Positions 13,842 to 22,125 of a DNA stretch of 32,086 bases are shown piece by piece. The stretch's first letter is position 1. Each line of letters starts with the position of its first letter. The DNA is from Candidatus Woesearchaeota archaeon (GTDB lineage Archaea > Nanobdellota > Nanobdellia > Woesearchaeales > SKGA01). The position numbers and the translations under genes are program-made. The notes under the pieces are model-generated. The model ran no database searches. It saw only the letters and a list, made by a program, of their open reading frames with translations, and had not been told where the DNA came from. The DNA is taken from assembly GCA_021734105.1 (NCBI GenBank), contig JAIPJP010000011.1, positions 1 to 32,086 of the forward strand, read 5' to 3'.

Positions 13842-15461
13842 TTACTTCTTTTTTGCTGCTGCAATTAAACCAACAAATAACGGTGCAGGGCATTCCAGAC
13901 TACTTTTTAATTCTGGATGCGCTTGCGTTGCCATAAAGAACGAATGGTTAGGAAGCTCGATAAATTCTACAAGTCGCTTATCAGGACTTAAACCGCAAAG
14001 ACAAAGACCGTTTTTCTTTAAGGCTTCATGATACTCCGGATTAACTTCATAGCGATGTCGATGTCTTTCACTGACAACAGTCTCGCTGTGTTCAGAATTC
14101 CGTCCAGTTCCACCATAAAGCCGTGTTACCTGCGCATCTTTATTTAAAATTGCAGGATAAGCGCCAAGACGAAGCGTACCACCCAGTTCTTTTACATCCT
14201 TTTTATCAGGTAAAATATCTACAATAGGTGTTGTCGTTTTCGGATTTACTTCCGTTGTATGCGCATCTTTTTTACCAACAACATTTCGCATAAACTCAAT
14301 AACAGCAAGTTGTAAACCATAACATAAACCCAAATAAGGAATGTTATTTTCTCGACAATACTGCACCACATTAATTTTTCCTTCAATACCACGAGAACCA
14401 AAACCACCTGGCACAATAACCGCACCACAATCAGCTAACAACTTTGCAGCGTCCTGAGAACTGTTCACTGCTTCTGTATCTATCCAAGAAATAGTAATAG
14501 CAACATCATTTGCCGCACCGGAATGACGAAGCGCTTCAACAACGGACGCATAGGAATCTTCAAGCGCTGTGTATTTACCACAAATAGCAACATTCACTTC
14601 TTGTTTAGTATCATGCATTCTTGCAACAAGCGATGTCCAAATATCCAGATTAGGTTTCGCTTGCAGCTTTAATTCTTCATTCAAATGATTAAGAATGCCT
14701 TGCTTATAATACAACAAAGGAATTTTATAGACGTTGTCAACATCAACCGCGCTAATCACAGCACTAGCTTCCACATTACAAAAGGTTGCAATTTTCTTTT
14801 TGATATTTTCTGTAATTGGTTCTCTACAACGAGGAAGAATGAGTGTTGGTGAAATACCTCGCTCCATTAACAACTTCACCGATTGCTGTGTCGGTTTTGA
14901 TTTTTGCTCGTTCACACCACCAGGAATAGGCACGTATGTTAAATGTACAAAACACACATTATTTTTTCCCTCATCAGCTCGAAGTTGTCGTGCTGCTTCA
15001 AGATATAATTCATTTTCCATATCGCCAACAGTGCCGCCAACTTCTATCAAGCAAACATCTGCGGCCTGCTTTTCGGCGACCCGTCTCCACCAATCAACAA
15101 TATGGCCTGATGCATGCGGAACAAGCTGAACTGTTTTACCTAAGAATTTTCCTTCACGCTCAGCTTCATGTAACTCATGGAAAACTTTACCCATTGTCAA
15201 GTTTTGCCTGCCTGTGCAAGTAGTTTTAAGAAAACGCTCATAATGACCAAAATCCATATCCACTTCAGTACCATCATCAAGTACGAAGACTTCTCCGTGC
15301 TCCACCGGATTCATGGTTCCCGGATCAACATTTAAGTACCCATCACATTTGATAGGAACTACTTTGTAATCATAAGACAGAAGATGACCAATCGAAGCTG
15401 TTGCAATACCTTTTCCTAAACCAGAAAGAACCCCACCGGTTACAATAATATATTTTACCAT
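13842..15461 (-). CDS. pyrG: CTP synthase
   Basis: A complete 539-aa enzyme that converts UTP plus glutamine and ATP to CTP. The synthetase domain starts KYIIVTGGVLSGLGKGI (P-loop-like) and has the CTP-inhibition/UTP segment GGTVGDMEN. The C-terminal class I glutaminase domain has GGFGSRG, the nucleophile C380 in LGLCYGLQ, and H515/E517 in AHPE. All catalytic residues are present. CTTTAAATAAA about 30 nt upstream serves as promoter, with a very short leader. Confidence 0.98.
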   Translation of the reverse strand: MVKYIIVTGGVLSGLGKGIATASIGHLLSYDYKVVPIKCDGYLNVDPGTMNPVEHGEVFVLDDGTEVDMDFGHYERFLKTTCTGRQNLTMGKVFHELHEAEREGKFLGKTVQLVPHASGHIVDWWRRVAEKQAADVCLIEVGGTVGDMENELYLEAARQLRADEGKNNVCFVHLTYVPIPGGVNEQKSKPTQQSVKLLMERGISPTLILPRCREPITENIKKKIATFCNVEASAVISAVDVDNVYKIPLLYYKQGILNHLNEELKLQAKPNLDIWTSLVARMHDTKQEVNVAICGKYTALEDSYASVVEALRHSGAANDVAITISWIDTEAVNSSQDAAKLLADCGAVIVPGGFGSRGIEGKINVVQYCRENNIPYLGLCYGLQLAVIEFMRNVVGKKDAHTTEVNPKTTTPIVDILPDKKDVKELGGTLRLGAYPAILNKDAQVTRLYGGTGRNSEHSETVVSERHRHRYEVNPEYHEALKKNGLCLCGLSPDKRLVEFIELPNHSFFMATQAHPELKSSLECPAPLFVGLIAAAKKK

Positions 15462-15519
15462 AATGGGATTATTACATCCATTTGATTTTATTTAAAGATT
15501 CAGGTACTCAAGAATATAC

Positions 15520-15885
15520 TTACTTTGGCACGTGCTGCAAATAACCAGCTAAACAATACAAGAATCCAGAATTAACATCCTCAGGCTCTTGGGAAAAAAT
15601 AATTCCTCGTTTTTCAGCATACATCATCGCTTCAACATTAAACAATAGATAAGAAATATCGCTTTGAGGAACATCTCTTGGATACTGAGCAAGAGGAGCA
15701 TCAGAAAAAATCTTTTCAGGTGAAGCCTTATTCGCAGTCATATAGTCATGAATATAGTGGATTATTTCATCAGAAAGACCTTGCAACGAATCTTTAGTGA
15801 ATCTAAACAGGTGCGAGCGGTATGGCGCGAGTCGCTCAAATAAAACAGCCCCTTTAACCCAAACTTCTAATGATGAATTATTCAT
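15520..15885 (-). CDS. Unrecognised 121-aa protein
   Basis: The frame opens at TTG 15888, but ATG at 15885 follows directly and is preferred. The protein is soluble and mostly helical (WVKGAVLFERLAPYRSHLFR, then LSDEIIHYIHDYMT), with no zinc-binding pattern or signal peptide. No family is recognised. It lies 58 bases upstream of pyrG on the same strand, but pyrG has its own promoter. Confidence 0.65.
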   Translation of the reverse strand: MNNSSLEVWVKGAVLFERLAPYRSHLFRFTKDSLQGLSDEIIHYIHDYMTANKASPEKIFSDAPLAQYPRDVPQSDISYLLFNVEAMMYAEKRGIIFSQEPEDVNSGFLYCLAGYLQHVPK

Positions 15886-15989
15886 CAAAAAGAGTCATTT
15901 CTATTATTTTTTAAAAGTTTCTACAACTAGGGCTTGTTCAAAATGAAAGGGGCTTTATACTACAAAATATGGAAGAATGAATACAAGGA

Positions 15990-16736
15990 TTAATGCATAC
16001 CATGAAGCGCGCCAATGAAGAAATAAAACGCAACCATCGTGAGGACAAAAATCGCTGTTTCTTTCCAAACAGTAGCGTGATGCTGTTTATGTTTATGCAT
16101 ACTAGGAACAATATCTGAGAGCGCTACGTAAATAAAACCTCCTGCAGCCACAAGTACAGCAAAAGGCACAATAGATTCGGCCAAATCAAACGCTATAAAA
16201 CCAATAATACCGCCAAGCACAGCAGAAAGTGCTGAAAGAAAATTAAGTTTTAAAGCGCGAAGACGAGAATAACCACTATGAATAAGCACTGCAAAATCAC
16301 CAAACTCTTGAGGAATTTCGTGCAAGAGGACAATTAATGTTGTTGCAATACCCGTTCGCACATCCAGTAAAAACGCACCTGCAATAAGAACACCGTCTAA
16401 AAAATTATGTACAAAATCACCTGTTAAAATGAGCATGCCCGCAGGTTTTTGGTCACAATCGCCATGATCATGACCACAGTGATGCCAATGAATGAATCGC
16501 TCAACAAGGAAGAAAAGAAGAATACCACCCAAAACAAAAGGTGCCGCATCGTGAAATTCGCCTATTTCTTCAGCTGCATGAGGAATTAAATCAAGGAAGG
16601 AAACCGCCAATAAAGCTCCTGCTGCAAAGCTGATAAAATAGTGAAGAAAACGCTTAATTCCTTTGGAAGAAACAAGCACGCCAACAAAACTAACAAGGCT
16701 GACAAGAATTGTTGCAATGATTATGTAAAGGAGCAT
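15990..16736 (-). CDS. ZIP family metal transporter (probably zinc)
   Basis: The 248-aa protein has about eight membrane segments. The ZIP signatures are present: DFVHNFLDG (H110-D114) in TM4 and LLHEIPQEFGDF (H139-E144) in TM5, which form the binuclear metal site. A cytoplasmic loop at 83-96 is rich in metal ligands (HWHHCGHDHGDCD). ZIP proteins carry Zn2+ or other divalent metals into the cytoplasm; the exact metal is inferred. TATA-like GTATTTAAATT is centred 28 nt upstream of the ATG, fitting a leaderless transcript. Confidence 0.93.
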   Translation of the reverse strand: MLLYIIIATILVSLVSFVGVLVSSKGIKRFLHYFISFAAGALLAVSFLDLIPHAAEEIGEFHDAAPFVLGGILLFFLVERFIHWHHCGHDHGDCDQKPAGMLILTGDFVHNFLDGVLIAGAFLLDVRTGIATTLIVLLHEIPQEFGDFAVLIHSGYSRLRALKLNFLSALSAVLGGIIGFIAFDLAESIVPFAVLVAAGGFIYVALSDIVPSMHKHKQHHATVWKETAIFVLTMVAFYFFIGALHGMH

Positions 16737-16837
16737 GGTGAACTAGTGGCAGAGAAGAGTATTTAAATTTAGTTGTTTGAGATATACATTCTGAAATGAT
16801 GTGAAAAAAGTCGTAAAACGATCCCAATCAAAAGCAT

Positions 16838-16845
16838 TTATATAT
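16838..16845 (+). promoter_or_regulatory. TATA box of the M32 carboxypeptidase gene
   Basis: TTTATATA is centred about 29 nt upstream of the ATG at 16871, which predicts a leaderless or nearly leaderless mRNA. Confidence 0.55.
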
Positions 16846-16870
16846 TAAAAAATGTTCTAAAAAAAATAAG

Positions 16871-18310
16871 ATGAGAGCGTATGATAAAGTAATGAGAGTA
16901 ATCGAACGTGTGGGCATGCTTATTTCTGTAAAACGAGTCCTTTTCTGGGACCAGCGACTGATGATGCCAACAGGTGCCGAACCAATTAGATCAAGAGAAA
17001 ATGTTGCGCTTGCAACAGCAATCCACCGACATCTTATCAGTTCAAACTTAGGAAAAAATATCGCTCAAGCAGAACAAGAAGACTTAACTTTCGAAGAGCA
17101 AGCAACCATTAGAGAAATTAAAACTAAACATCTGCGACTACGAAAAGTCAAACAATCACTTATCACGAAACGAGAACAAATACATAGCAAAGCATTACAA
17201 TCATGGAAAGAAGCATATGAACACAATGATTTCTCACTATTTGAAAAAGATCTTGAAGCAGTCTTTACAATTGCCAAACGATACGGTAAAGCAATCAATA
17301 AAGAAAACCCTTACGAAGCATTACTTCAAGAATACTCCGAAGATCTCACCTTTGAAGAAATAACTAACTACATTAAACCAATTAAAGAAAAAATACTCGA
17401 ACTCCTCACTAAACAAGAAGTTGAAAAACGAGAAGTTCAAATTGACACAACGATTATTCAACCAAAAAAGCGAAGAGAGTTTGGAAAGTTTCTTGCTCAA
17501 AAAATGGGTGTTGACCTCGATAAAGCAAGAATAGACTGGTCAACCAGATCATTTAGCACCGCTTACGGCAGAATAAGTATCGCACAAAGCAAGTGGATTG
17601 ACGAACTACAAACAATCCTGCACGAAGGAGGACACAGCATCTACGAACTTAATTTACCCATAGAGCATTACGGAACGCCACTTAGCGAAACACGATCATT
17701 TGCAATAGACGAATCTCAAGCACATATATGGGAACGACACGTCGGTAGAACAGAAGGATTTTGGGATTATTTTCTCCCCATTATCAAAGAAAATTATCAA
17801 ATACCTTACGATAAAAAAACAATCCTCAATGAAATTAATAGAATAAACAAAAGTCCTGTTCGATTAGAAGCAGATGAACTTACCTACATCGTACATCTTA
17901 TTATTCGATTTGAATTAGAACAAGATATCATTTCCGGAAAATTAAAAGTTAAACATGCCCCGCGAGAATGGAATAAAAAAGTAAAACAATACCTTGGCAT
18001 CACCCCTCAAGATGATCGAGAAGGAATACTTCAAGACATTCACTGGAGCAAAGGTTCTATCGGTTATTTTCCTAACTATATCGTTGGTGTTATGATAGCA
18101 TCCCAACTCTATGCAAAAGCAAAAGAAGAAATTAAAAACTTAGAAGAACAATTTGCAGAAGGAACATTTCAAGAATTTACCCAATGGTTAGCCCAAAACA
18201 TTCACCAACATGGGAAAAAATATCCAACACATAAACTTATTAAGAAAGCTACAGGCGAGGAAATCTCTCCTAAAAAATACATTCAATATTTAGAAGAAAA
18301 ATATTCATAA
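16871..18310 (+). CDS. M32 family metallocarboxypeptidase (Taq/Pfu carboxypeptidase type)
   Basis: The 479-aa protein matches M32 throughout. It has VLFWDQRLMMPTGAE near the start, the zinc motif H251-E-G-G-H255, the third-ligand segment DESQAHIWERHVGR (E281), and the family signatures GILQDIHW and GSIGYFPNYIVG. In the relatives I remember, the motifs read HEFGH and HESQ. Here they are HEGGH and DESQ, but all three zinc ligands and the catalytic glutamate remain. It should remove C-terminal residues from peptides in the cytoplasm. Its 3' end overlaps the convergent ATP-grasp gene by 6 bases. Confidence 0.93.
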   Translation: MRAYDKVMRVIERVGMLISVKRVLFWDQRLMMPTGAEPIRSRENVALATAIHRHLISSNLGKNIAQAEQEDLTFEEQATIREIKTKHLRLRKVKQSLITKREQIHSKALQSWKEAYEHNDFSLFEKDLEAVFTIAKRYGKAINKENPYEALLQEYSEDLTFEEITNYIKPIKEKILELLTKQEVEKREVQIDTTIIQPKKRREFGKFLAQKMGVDLDKARIDWSTRSFSTAYGRISIAQSKWIDELQTILHEGGHSIYELNLPIEHYGTPLSETRSFAIDESQAHIWERHVGRTEGFWDYFLPIIKENYQIPYDKKTILNEINRINKSPVRLEADELTYIVHLIIRFELEQDIISGKLKVKHAPREWNKKVKQYLGITPQDDREGILQDIHWSKGSIGYFPNYIVGVMIASQLYAKAKEEIKNLEEQFAEGTFQEFTQWLAQNIHQHGKKYPTHKLIKKATGEEISPKKYIQYLEEKYS

Positions 18311-19156
18311 TTTTTTTTCATATGAGCGTAGCATTTTCATCACTGCTTCTTGACCAGCAAGACTATTATCTTCAACATCCGCTTCAATTAAATTCCCAGG
18401 ACTGGAAATATTAAATTCGCCAAGATAGGGACCAATAACGTCAACACCAACCCAAGGCACATTATGCTTTCTAAAATAAGGCTCTAACTGCTGAACAATA
18501 CGTTTGTCAGTTTCTGTTATATTGGTTTTATTAGCACTACCGCCAGCAGAAATATTACACAAAAAAGATCCTTCTTTGGGCAATCTTAAAATCGCAGAAA
18601 CAGGCTCATAATCTATAACATTAATTCTCTTGTCACCTAATTTTTCTACACCTTGAATAAAATCTTGAGCAATAACTTTTTGATACGTATCAACATATTG
18701 TTTGACTAATTTTTTTAAATCACTTCTCGAATAATCATCTACTAGAATGTGTTTTATTCCCTTCCCCTGATTTGCATCATAAGGTTTGAAAACAACATCT
18801 TCTTGTGCAGAAACAAAAGCAACTAACTCATCAATATTTTCAGAAAAAATAGTTGTAGGAGTAAGCTGAGGAAATTGAAGTAAATATTCTTTTGATTGTA
18901 AATTTATTTTTGATAAAGGATCATTCACAAAAAGTCGCGAACCATCATTATATTTAGCGTATTGTTCTCTAAGAAACTCTTCATTCCAAGGAATGTCAAA
19001 TCGATTAAAAACAACATGCGCGTCTTTTGTTTTATCAAGATCTTCAGTAAAACAAAGTTCAGTATTAAACTCTTCTTTTGCAACATTATAAATGTGCATA
19101 GTAGAATCCATTGGTTCATCAAGCGCTTCTTTATCTACATAAAACAAAACATTCAT
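18305..19156 (-). CDS. GshB-like ATP-grasp ligase
   Basis: This ATP-grasp enzyme resembles prokaryotic glutathione synthetase. It has VVFKPYDANQGKGI (K124 and the glycine-rich loop), FIQGVEKLGDKRINVID (168-182), CNISAGGSANKTNITETDK (200-218, the counterpart of the GshB N-A/S-A-G-G segment) and GEFNISSPGNLIE (246-258, with metal ligand N249). At 283 aa it is slightly shorter than bacterial GshB (about 315). The start overlaps the upstream GCS2 gene by 26 nt and has AGAGGA as ribosome-binding site, so the two are cotranslated. It should join a C-terminal carboxylate to an amine. The product may be glutathione or another gamma-glutamyl peptide; the acceptor cannot be told from sequence. Confidence 0.85.
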   Translation of the reverse strand: MNVLFYVDKEALDEPMDSTMHIYNVAKEEFNTELCFTEDLDKTKDAHVVFNRFDIPWNEEFLREQYAKYNDGSRLFVNDPLSKINLQSKEYLLQFPQLTPTTIFSENIDELVAFVSAQEDVVFKPYDANQGKGIKHILVDDYSRSDLKKLVKQYVDTYQKVIAQDFIQGVEKLGDKRINVIDYEPVSAILRLPKEGSFLCNISAGGSANKTNITETDKRIVQQLEPYFRKHNVPWVGVDVIGPYLGEFNISSPGNLIEADVEDNSLAGQEAVMKMLRSYEKKL

Positions 19157-20300
19157 CTAAATCTTCCTCTAATTTTTTTGATAAATAAAATCTTAATTCT
19201 GTGCTTCCCTGTGCAGAAATAGAACTATCTTTGTAATAGCCTCCATCTTTTGCAAAAGAAGTTATTTCGTCTGAGAAATTTCTTTTTGAAGTTAACATCC
19301 GCTCAAAAGGGAAAAGAAGAATTTTTTCTTTTTCTAATAAGCCATTTCTTGCAAACTCAACTAAACTTGATAAGTAAGTATGCAATTCACCATCTTGAAT
19401 TCCTGACTCAATTGCTCGTTCTTGAAACTCCAATAATTTTTCAAAGGAAGGTAAAAGATTTTCACCATACAGATAACCATCGTCTGTTTTTGTAATCACA
19501 TCTAGCTGTCTGTTAAAACCAGCGAAGACTGTCGCTAATGCAAGTACATTAGAAACTAAATTAGTATCACAGCTTCTAGATTCAATTGTTTTTTGAGAAA
19601 ATCTAATTGGCCCCCAACACGTATTTAATCGCGTGAAACCCTCATCATTAAAACCATATTTTTTACAAATATCCAACCACTTATCATACAACGTGTCTTG
19701 CCGAACTTCAAGTTCATCTATCGAATATGCATAAGGAAGTAGTTCTCCATATTCAGGGAATTCTTCAAAAACAAGTTTACGATAAATTTCTGCTCGATAA
19801 TTATTTAATGAATTTTTGAATTTGAAAAAAGGACTGCTGGACATTAATGCAAACAAAGGATCAAGCGCAGTCATTACCGTGTGTTGTTTCACAATATCTT
19901 GTTCATACTTATCAATATGAATATGTGTGCCGCAGATATGCAGTTCAAGAGATCTCCTCTCATCACCCAAAATAACATTTTTTTTATTATATCGTGGCCC
20001 TTTTCGTTTTTCAATAACTTCATCACCAATAGGAGTGGAAGGAAGCAAAGACAAATTCTTCTCTTTAGCTAAAGATAATGTGTGTTGCACTCTAGAAATA
20101 ACATCTTTTGCAAGGTCAAGTAAATCAGTTGCAGGCTTACAAAGCACTTCAATCATCGCATTAGATAACTCAGAAACAGCATACGCATCATTTTTAGGAT
20201 GTTGTAACACGTAATCTGCATCATTAGCAATGGATCCAGTTTCATCTACAAGATGAAATTCTATTTCTAGGCCAACAAGAGGGTTAAAAGATGTAGTCAT
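19131..20300 (-). CDS. GCS2-type carboxylate-amine ligase (glutamate-cysteine ligase-like)
   Basis: A 389-aa protein of the GCS2/YbdK group of the glutamine-synthetase-like fold. It has GLEIEFHLVDE at the N-terminus (metal/glutamate site), LELHICGTHIHIDK in the middle, and RSCDTNLVSNVLAL and TELRF later. The frame is open to 20342, but a TATA box (AGTTTATAAATA, about 20341-20352) places transcription start near 20320, so ATG 20300 is preferred. Such enzymes make gamma-glutamylcysteine or related dipeptides. The ATP-grasp gene directly downstream makes a two-step glutathione-like pathway likely. It is first in a two-gene operon. Confidence 0.85.
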   Translation of the reverse strand: MTTSFNPLVGLEIEFHLVDETGSIANDADYVLQHPKNDAYAVSELSNAMIEVLCKPATDLLDLAKDVISRVQHTLSLAKEKNLSLLPSTPIGDEVIEKRKGPRYNKKNVILGDERRSLELHICGTHIHIDKYEQDIVKQHTVMTALDPLFALMSSSPFFKFKNSLNNYRAEIYRKLVFEEFPEYGELLPYAYSIDELEVRQDTLYDKWLDICKKYGFNDEGFTRLNTCWGPIRFSQKTIESRSCDTNLVSNVLALATVFAGFNRQLDVITKTDDGYLYGENLLPSFEKLLEFQERAIESGIQDGELHTYLSSLVEFARNGLLEKEKILLFPFERMLTSKRNFSDEITSFAKDGGYYKDSSISAQGSTELRFYLSKKLEEDLDECFVLCR

Positions 20301-20342
20301 CGCGCGCACCAACAGTAGTTTAAAAAAAGAGAGTGATTTCAT

Positions 20343-20609
20343 TATTTATAAACTTTATTAAAATAATTACATAAAAAGGCTCTTAATAACCCATTAAAGG
20401 AATTTTAAATAACAAAATAGCTCTAAAAAAAGCTTAAAAGTTGCTTATCTCGTTTAAGAAGTTTAAATTAGCTTTATTTTCCTAAAAAAAATTGTTTTTT
20501 TCCGTTTTCAAACATTTTCACATTGTAACGTCTACTCAGTAAATATTATCTTAGCGCGCCAAACTAATATACTAAAAAGTATACAGAAACACAATATTTA
20601 TATACTGGT
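20343..20609. promoter_or_regulatory. AT-rich divergent promoter region, GCS2 operon and winged-helix candidate
   Basis: The minus-strand TATA lies at about 20341-20352 for the ligase operon. The plus-strand TATA (ATTTATATA, about 20593-20601) lies upstream of the winged-helix gene. TATAC-TAAAAA-GTATA (20568-20583) is an inverted repeat next to the latter. The rest is AT-rich with no gene. Confidence 0.5.
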
Positions 20610-20627
20610 ATGGGTATTTATTTGTTC

Positions 20628-21032
20628 ATGGTTATCCTTTTTGACCAATTCAACCTTCCAGAGGATATCTTTGAGGTTATCTTTGCAACGATGCAGCAAG
20701 TCGAAGTAGCTCGTATGCTCGTTGAGGAAATGAAGGTCAAAGGTGGCGAAATCGGGAAAACAGAGATGAGCATGTTTGCAACGGCACTTCATGACGGTAC
20801 CAATGTAGAAACAATGACCCAAGGGCCCTTCCGGCAGAAAAAGACGGTGAAAGTATCCTATAACAAACGGCAATTTTACGACCGAATCCTGACCCCTATG
20901 AAAACCATGGGTCTTATCGATTATGACTTGTACAAAAAAACGTACAAACTCAGCGAAAAGTTCAACAAAAATATGATGCGAGTGGGCCTCATGTGGCTCC
21001 AAGAACTCCGTCGACCCCCCCTCTCCCGCTAG
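20628..21032 (+). CDS. Candidate winged-helix DNA-binding protein with atypical composition
   Basis: The frame opens at ATG 20610. The TATA box at about 20593-20601 puts the transcription start near 20622-20628, so ATG 20628 (134 aa, MVILFDQFNLPED) fits better. The C-terminal part KRQFYDRILTPMKTMGLI, then DLYKKTYKLSEKFNK, has the shape of an archaeal winged helix: a recognition helix, then a short wing. No specific family is recognised. Codons use more G and C than the neighbours, and the gene ends in a C-rich tract (PPLSR). Both suggest acquisition or a plasmid/virus origin. It sits upstream of a 12-nt palindrome and a candidate small RNA. Confidence 0.65.
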   Translation: MVILFDQFNLPEDIFEVIFATMQQVEVARMLVEEMKVKGGEIGKTEMSMFATALHDGTNVETMTQGPFRQKKTVKVSYNKRQFYDRILTPMKTMGLIDYDLYKKTYKLSEKFNKNMMRVGLMWLQELRRPPLSR

Positions 21033-21050
21033 GAAAACAAGAGATTTTCC
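21032..21050 (+). terminator. Hairpin at the end of the winged-helix gene
   Basis: GGAAAA (21032-21037) and TTTTCC (21045-21050) pair around a 7-nt loop, starting inside the stop codon. No U tract follows, so its role as terminator is uncertain. Confidence 0.35.
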
Positions 21051-21065
21051 CGGCGCATATATCAT

Positions 21066-21077
21066 GAGTAATTACTC
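21066..21077. promoter_or_regulatory. Perfect 12-nt palindrome, candidate operator
   Basis: GAGTAATTACTC is a perfect palindrome. It lies directly downstream of a TATA-like GCATATATCA (about 21053-21062) and just upstream of the predicted start of the candidate RNA. This is where a repressor would block transcription. Confidence 0.5.
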
Positions 21078-21082
21078 CTAAC

Positions 21083-21174
21083 AGTAACCCCCAACAAAAA
21101 GAAGGCACTTTGTGGATTGTTACTTCTCACAAACCACCCTCCCCTAAAACGCCGCAAGGAGCCTTCTTTTTTAT
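21083..21174 (+). ncRNA. Candidate structured small RNA
   Basis: A TATA-like box at about 21054-21061 predicts a start near 21083. The segment folds into a closing 11-bp stem, AAAAAGAAGGC (21096-21106) with GCCTTCTTTTT (21161-21171). Inside it is a 6-bp hairpin, TTTGTG (21109-21114) with CACAAA (21128-21133), and then a C-rich single-stranded stretch (21134-21150). The closing stem ends in a T6 run, which could end transcription. It has no plausible open reading frame. No known RNA family is recognised; it might also be just a large terminator. Confidence 0.45.
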
Positions 21175-21180
21175 TTACCA

Positions 21181-21369
21181 ATCTCGTATTAGGTGTACGT
21201 AGAGTATTTTCACTACGTTCAAATACGCTGTAAAGTTCTAAGTTAGCTAAAATTCTTTTTTTGTATGATTGGGCGTTAGCGAAACATACTTCGCTTGCCC
21301 AGGCAAAAGCCGACTATCAAAACATTTTTATAGAAGTAAACCTGAAAATCATTTAAAAGGGGTGGAATT
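21181..21369. other. Non-coding stretch with inverted repeats and a dispersed element
   Basis: No gene is seen. ACGTAG and CTACGT around a 10-nt loop (about 21197-21218), and GTATTT/AAATAC (about 21206-21229), are overlapping inverted repeats. The minus strand carries the second copy of the 42-nt element (21264-21305). A TATA-like ATTTTTATAG (about 21323-21332) precedes the next gene. Confidence 0.6.
21264..21305 (-). repeat. Dispersed 42-nt element, copy 2
   Basis: Reverse complement of the element at 8889-8930, about 37 of 42 identical. Here AGCGAA and TTCGCT also form a perfect 6-bp stem. Confidence 0.8.
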
Positions 21370-21678
21370 ATGCCATTTAACAAAGCGCTTAAAGAAAGAA
21401 TTTCAAGAGAAAAGAACATTGCTGTTCGTGAACGACACGAACAAACACTACGTAGAAACTATAACATTCTACTCATTCTATTTTTAGGAGGAGGCTATCT
21501 TGTATTTAGAAACTTCTTTAATATAGTAGAAGGATTATTTATTAGTGCAATCTTTTTAGCATGGTACGGCTTTTTAGAAAACGTCTTACATCGCTATGCA
21601 GACTATACTGATGAGCTTATTCGAGCGCAAGATGGAAGTAAAAAATCAGCTCCGGCAAAACGCTCAAAAAAGAAATAA
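21370..21678 (+). CDS. Small two-helix membrane protein
   Basis: A 102-aa protein: basic N-terminal helix (1-30), two hydrophobic segments (about 31-52 and 54-72), then a charged tail ending KSAPAKRSKKK. Both ends probably lie in the cytoplasm. No family is recognised. AAGGGGTGG about 7 nt before the ATG is a good ribosome-binding site. TTTTTTATTTTTT follows the stop. Confidence 0.7.
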   Translation: MPFNKALKERISREKNIAVRERHEQTLRRNYNILLILFLGGGYLVFRNFFNIVEGLFISAIFLAWYGFLENVLHRYADYTDELIRAQDGSKKSAPAKRSKKK

Positions 21679-21679
21679 A

Positions 21680-21698
21680 TTTTTTATTTTTTGTTTAG
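21680..21698 (+). terminator. U-rich terminator after the small membrane protein
   Basis: TTTTTTATTTTTT starts about 6 nt after the stop codon. Poly-U without a strong hairpin is typical of archaeal termination. Confidence 0.55.
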
Positions 21699-21777
21699 TC
21701 TGATGATTCGCAAAAATTTTATTAGAAGCAAAAATGCATCAGCCATTCTTTTAAGACATCTAGCATGTACGTGCTTT

Positions 21778-22125
21778 TTACCATTTTTTAATGGATTCGA
21801 CCACATTCTTATGCCAAGAATTGACTATGCCTAAAATAGTATGACGAAGTTCTTCCTTGTTTTTTATACTATACACAAAAGTATAACCGCCTGCATCAAG
21901 ATTAATTTGGTGTTTTTGCACAAGATTCTTTTCAACTAAACGCTTAATTGCTTTTTGAATAGTTGTTCTGTCTTTTCCAAGTTCATCACCAATGTCTGAT
22001 GCGGATAAAGATTCTTTTTGTTTAATAAGAAATAAAAATAAATTATACTCAGTCCTATTTAAGTCAAAACTACACATCACTATATCTTTAAAATCAATTC
22101 GTTTACACGCAAAAGAAAGACTCAT
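21778..22125 (-). CDS. MarR/TrmB-like HTH regulator in the thioredoxin operon
   Basis: A 115-aa winged-helix protein. Residues about 22-75 read as helix-turn-helix: NRTEYNLFLFLIKQKESLSA, SDIGDELGKDRTTIQKAIKR, then the wing LVQKHQINLDAGGYTFVYSI. Residues 80-115 are a likely dimerisation helix. The family is close to MarR/TrmB-type archaeal regulators. It is third in the trxA-trxB operon, its ATG overlapping the trxB stop by 4 nt. C7 and C18 sit just before the HTH and could sense redox state (inference), so it is a candidate regulator of the thioredoxin operon. Confidence 0.8.
   Translation of the reverse strand: MSLSFACKRIDFKDIVMCSFDLNRTEYNLFLFLIKQKESLSASDIGDELGKDRTTIQKAIKRLVEKNLVQKHQINLDAGGYTFVYSIKNKEELRHTILGIVNSWHKNVVESIKKW

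Noticed and set aside
20598-21065. Minus-strand frame of 155 codons opposite the winged-helix candidate
   Set aside because: The plus-strand frame has a TATA box, a sensible start and a protein-like composition; the minus frame looks like its shadow (many H, F and C, no family pattern).
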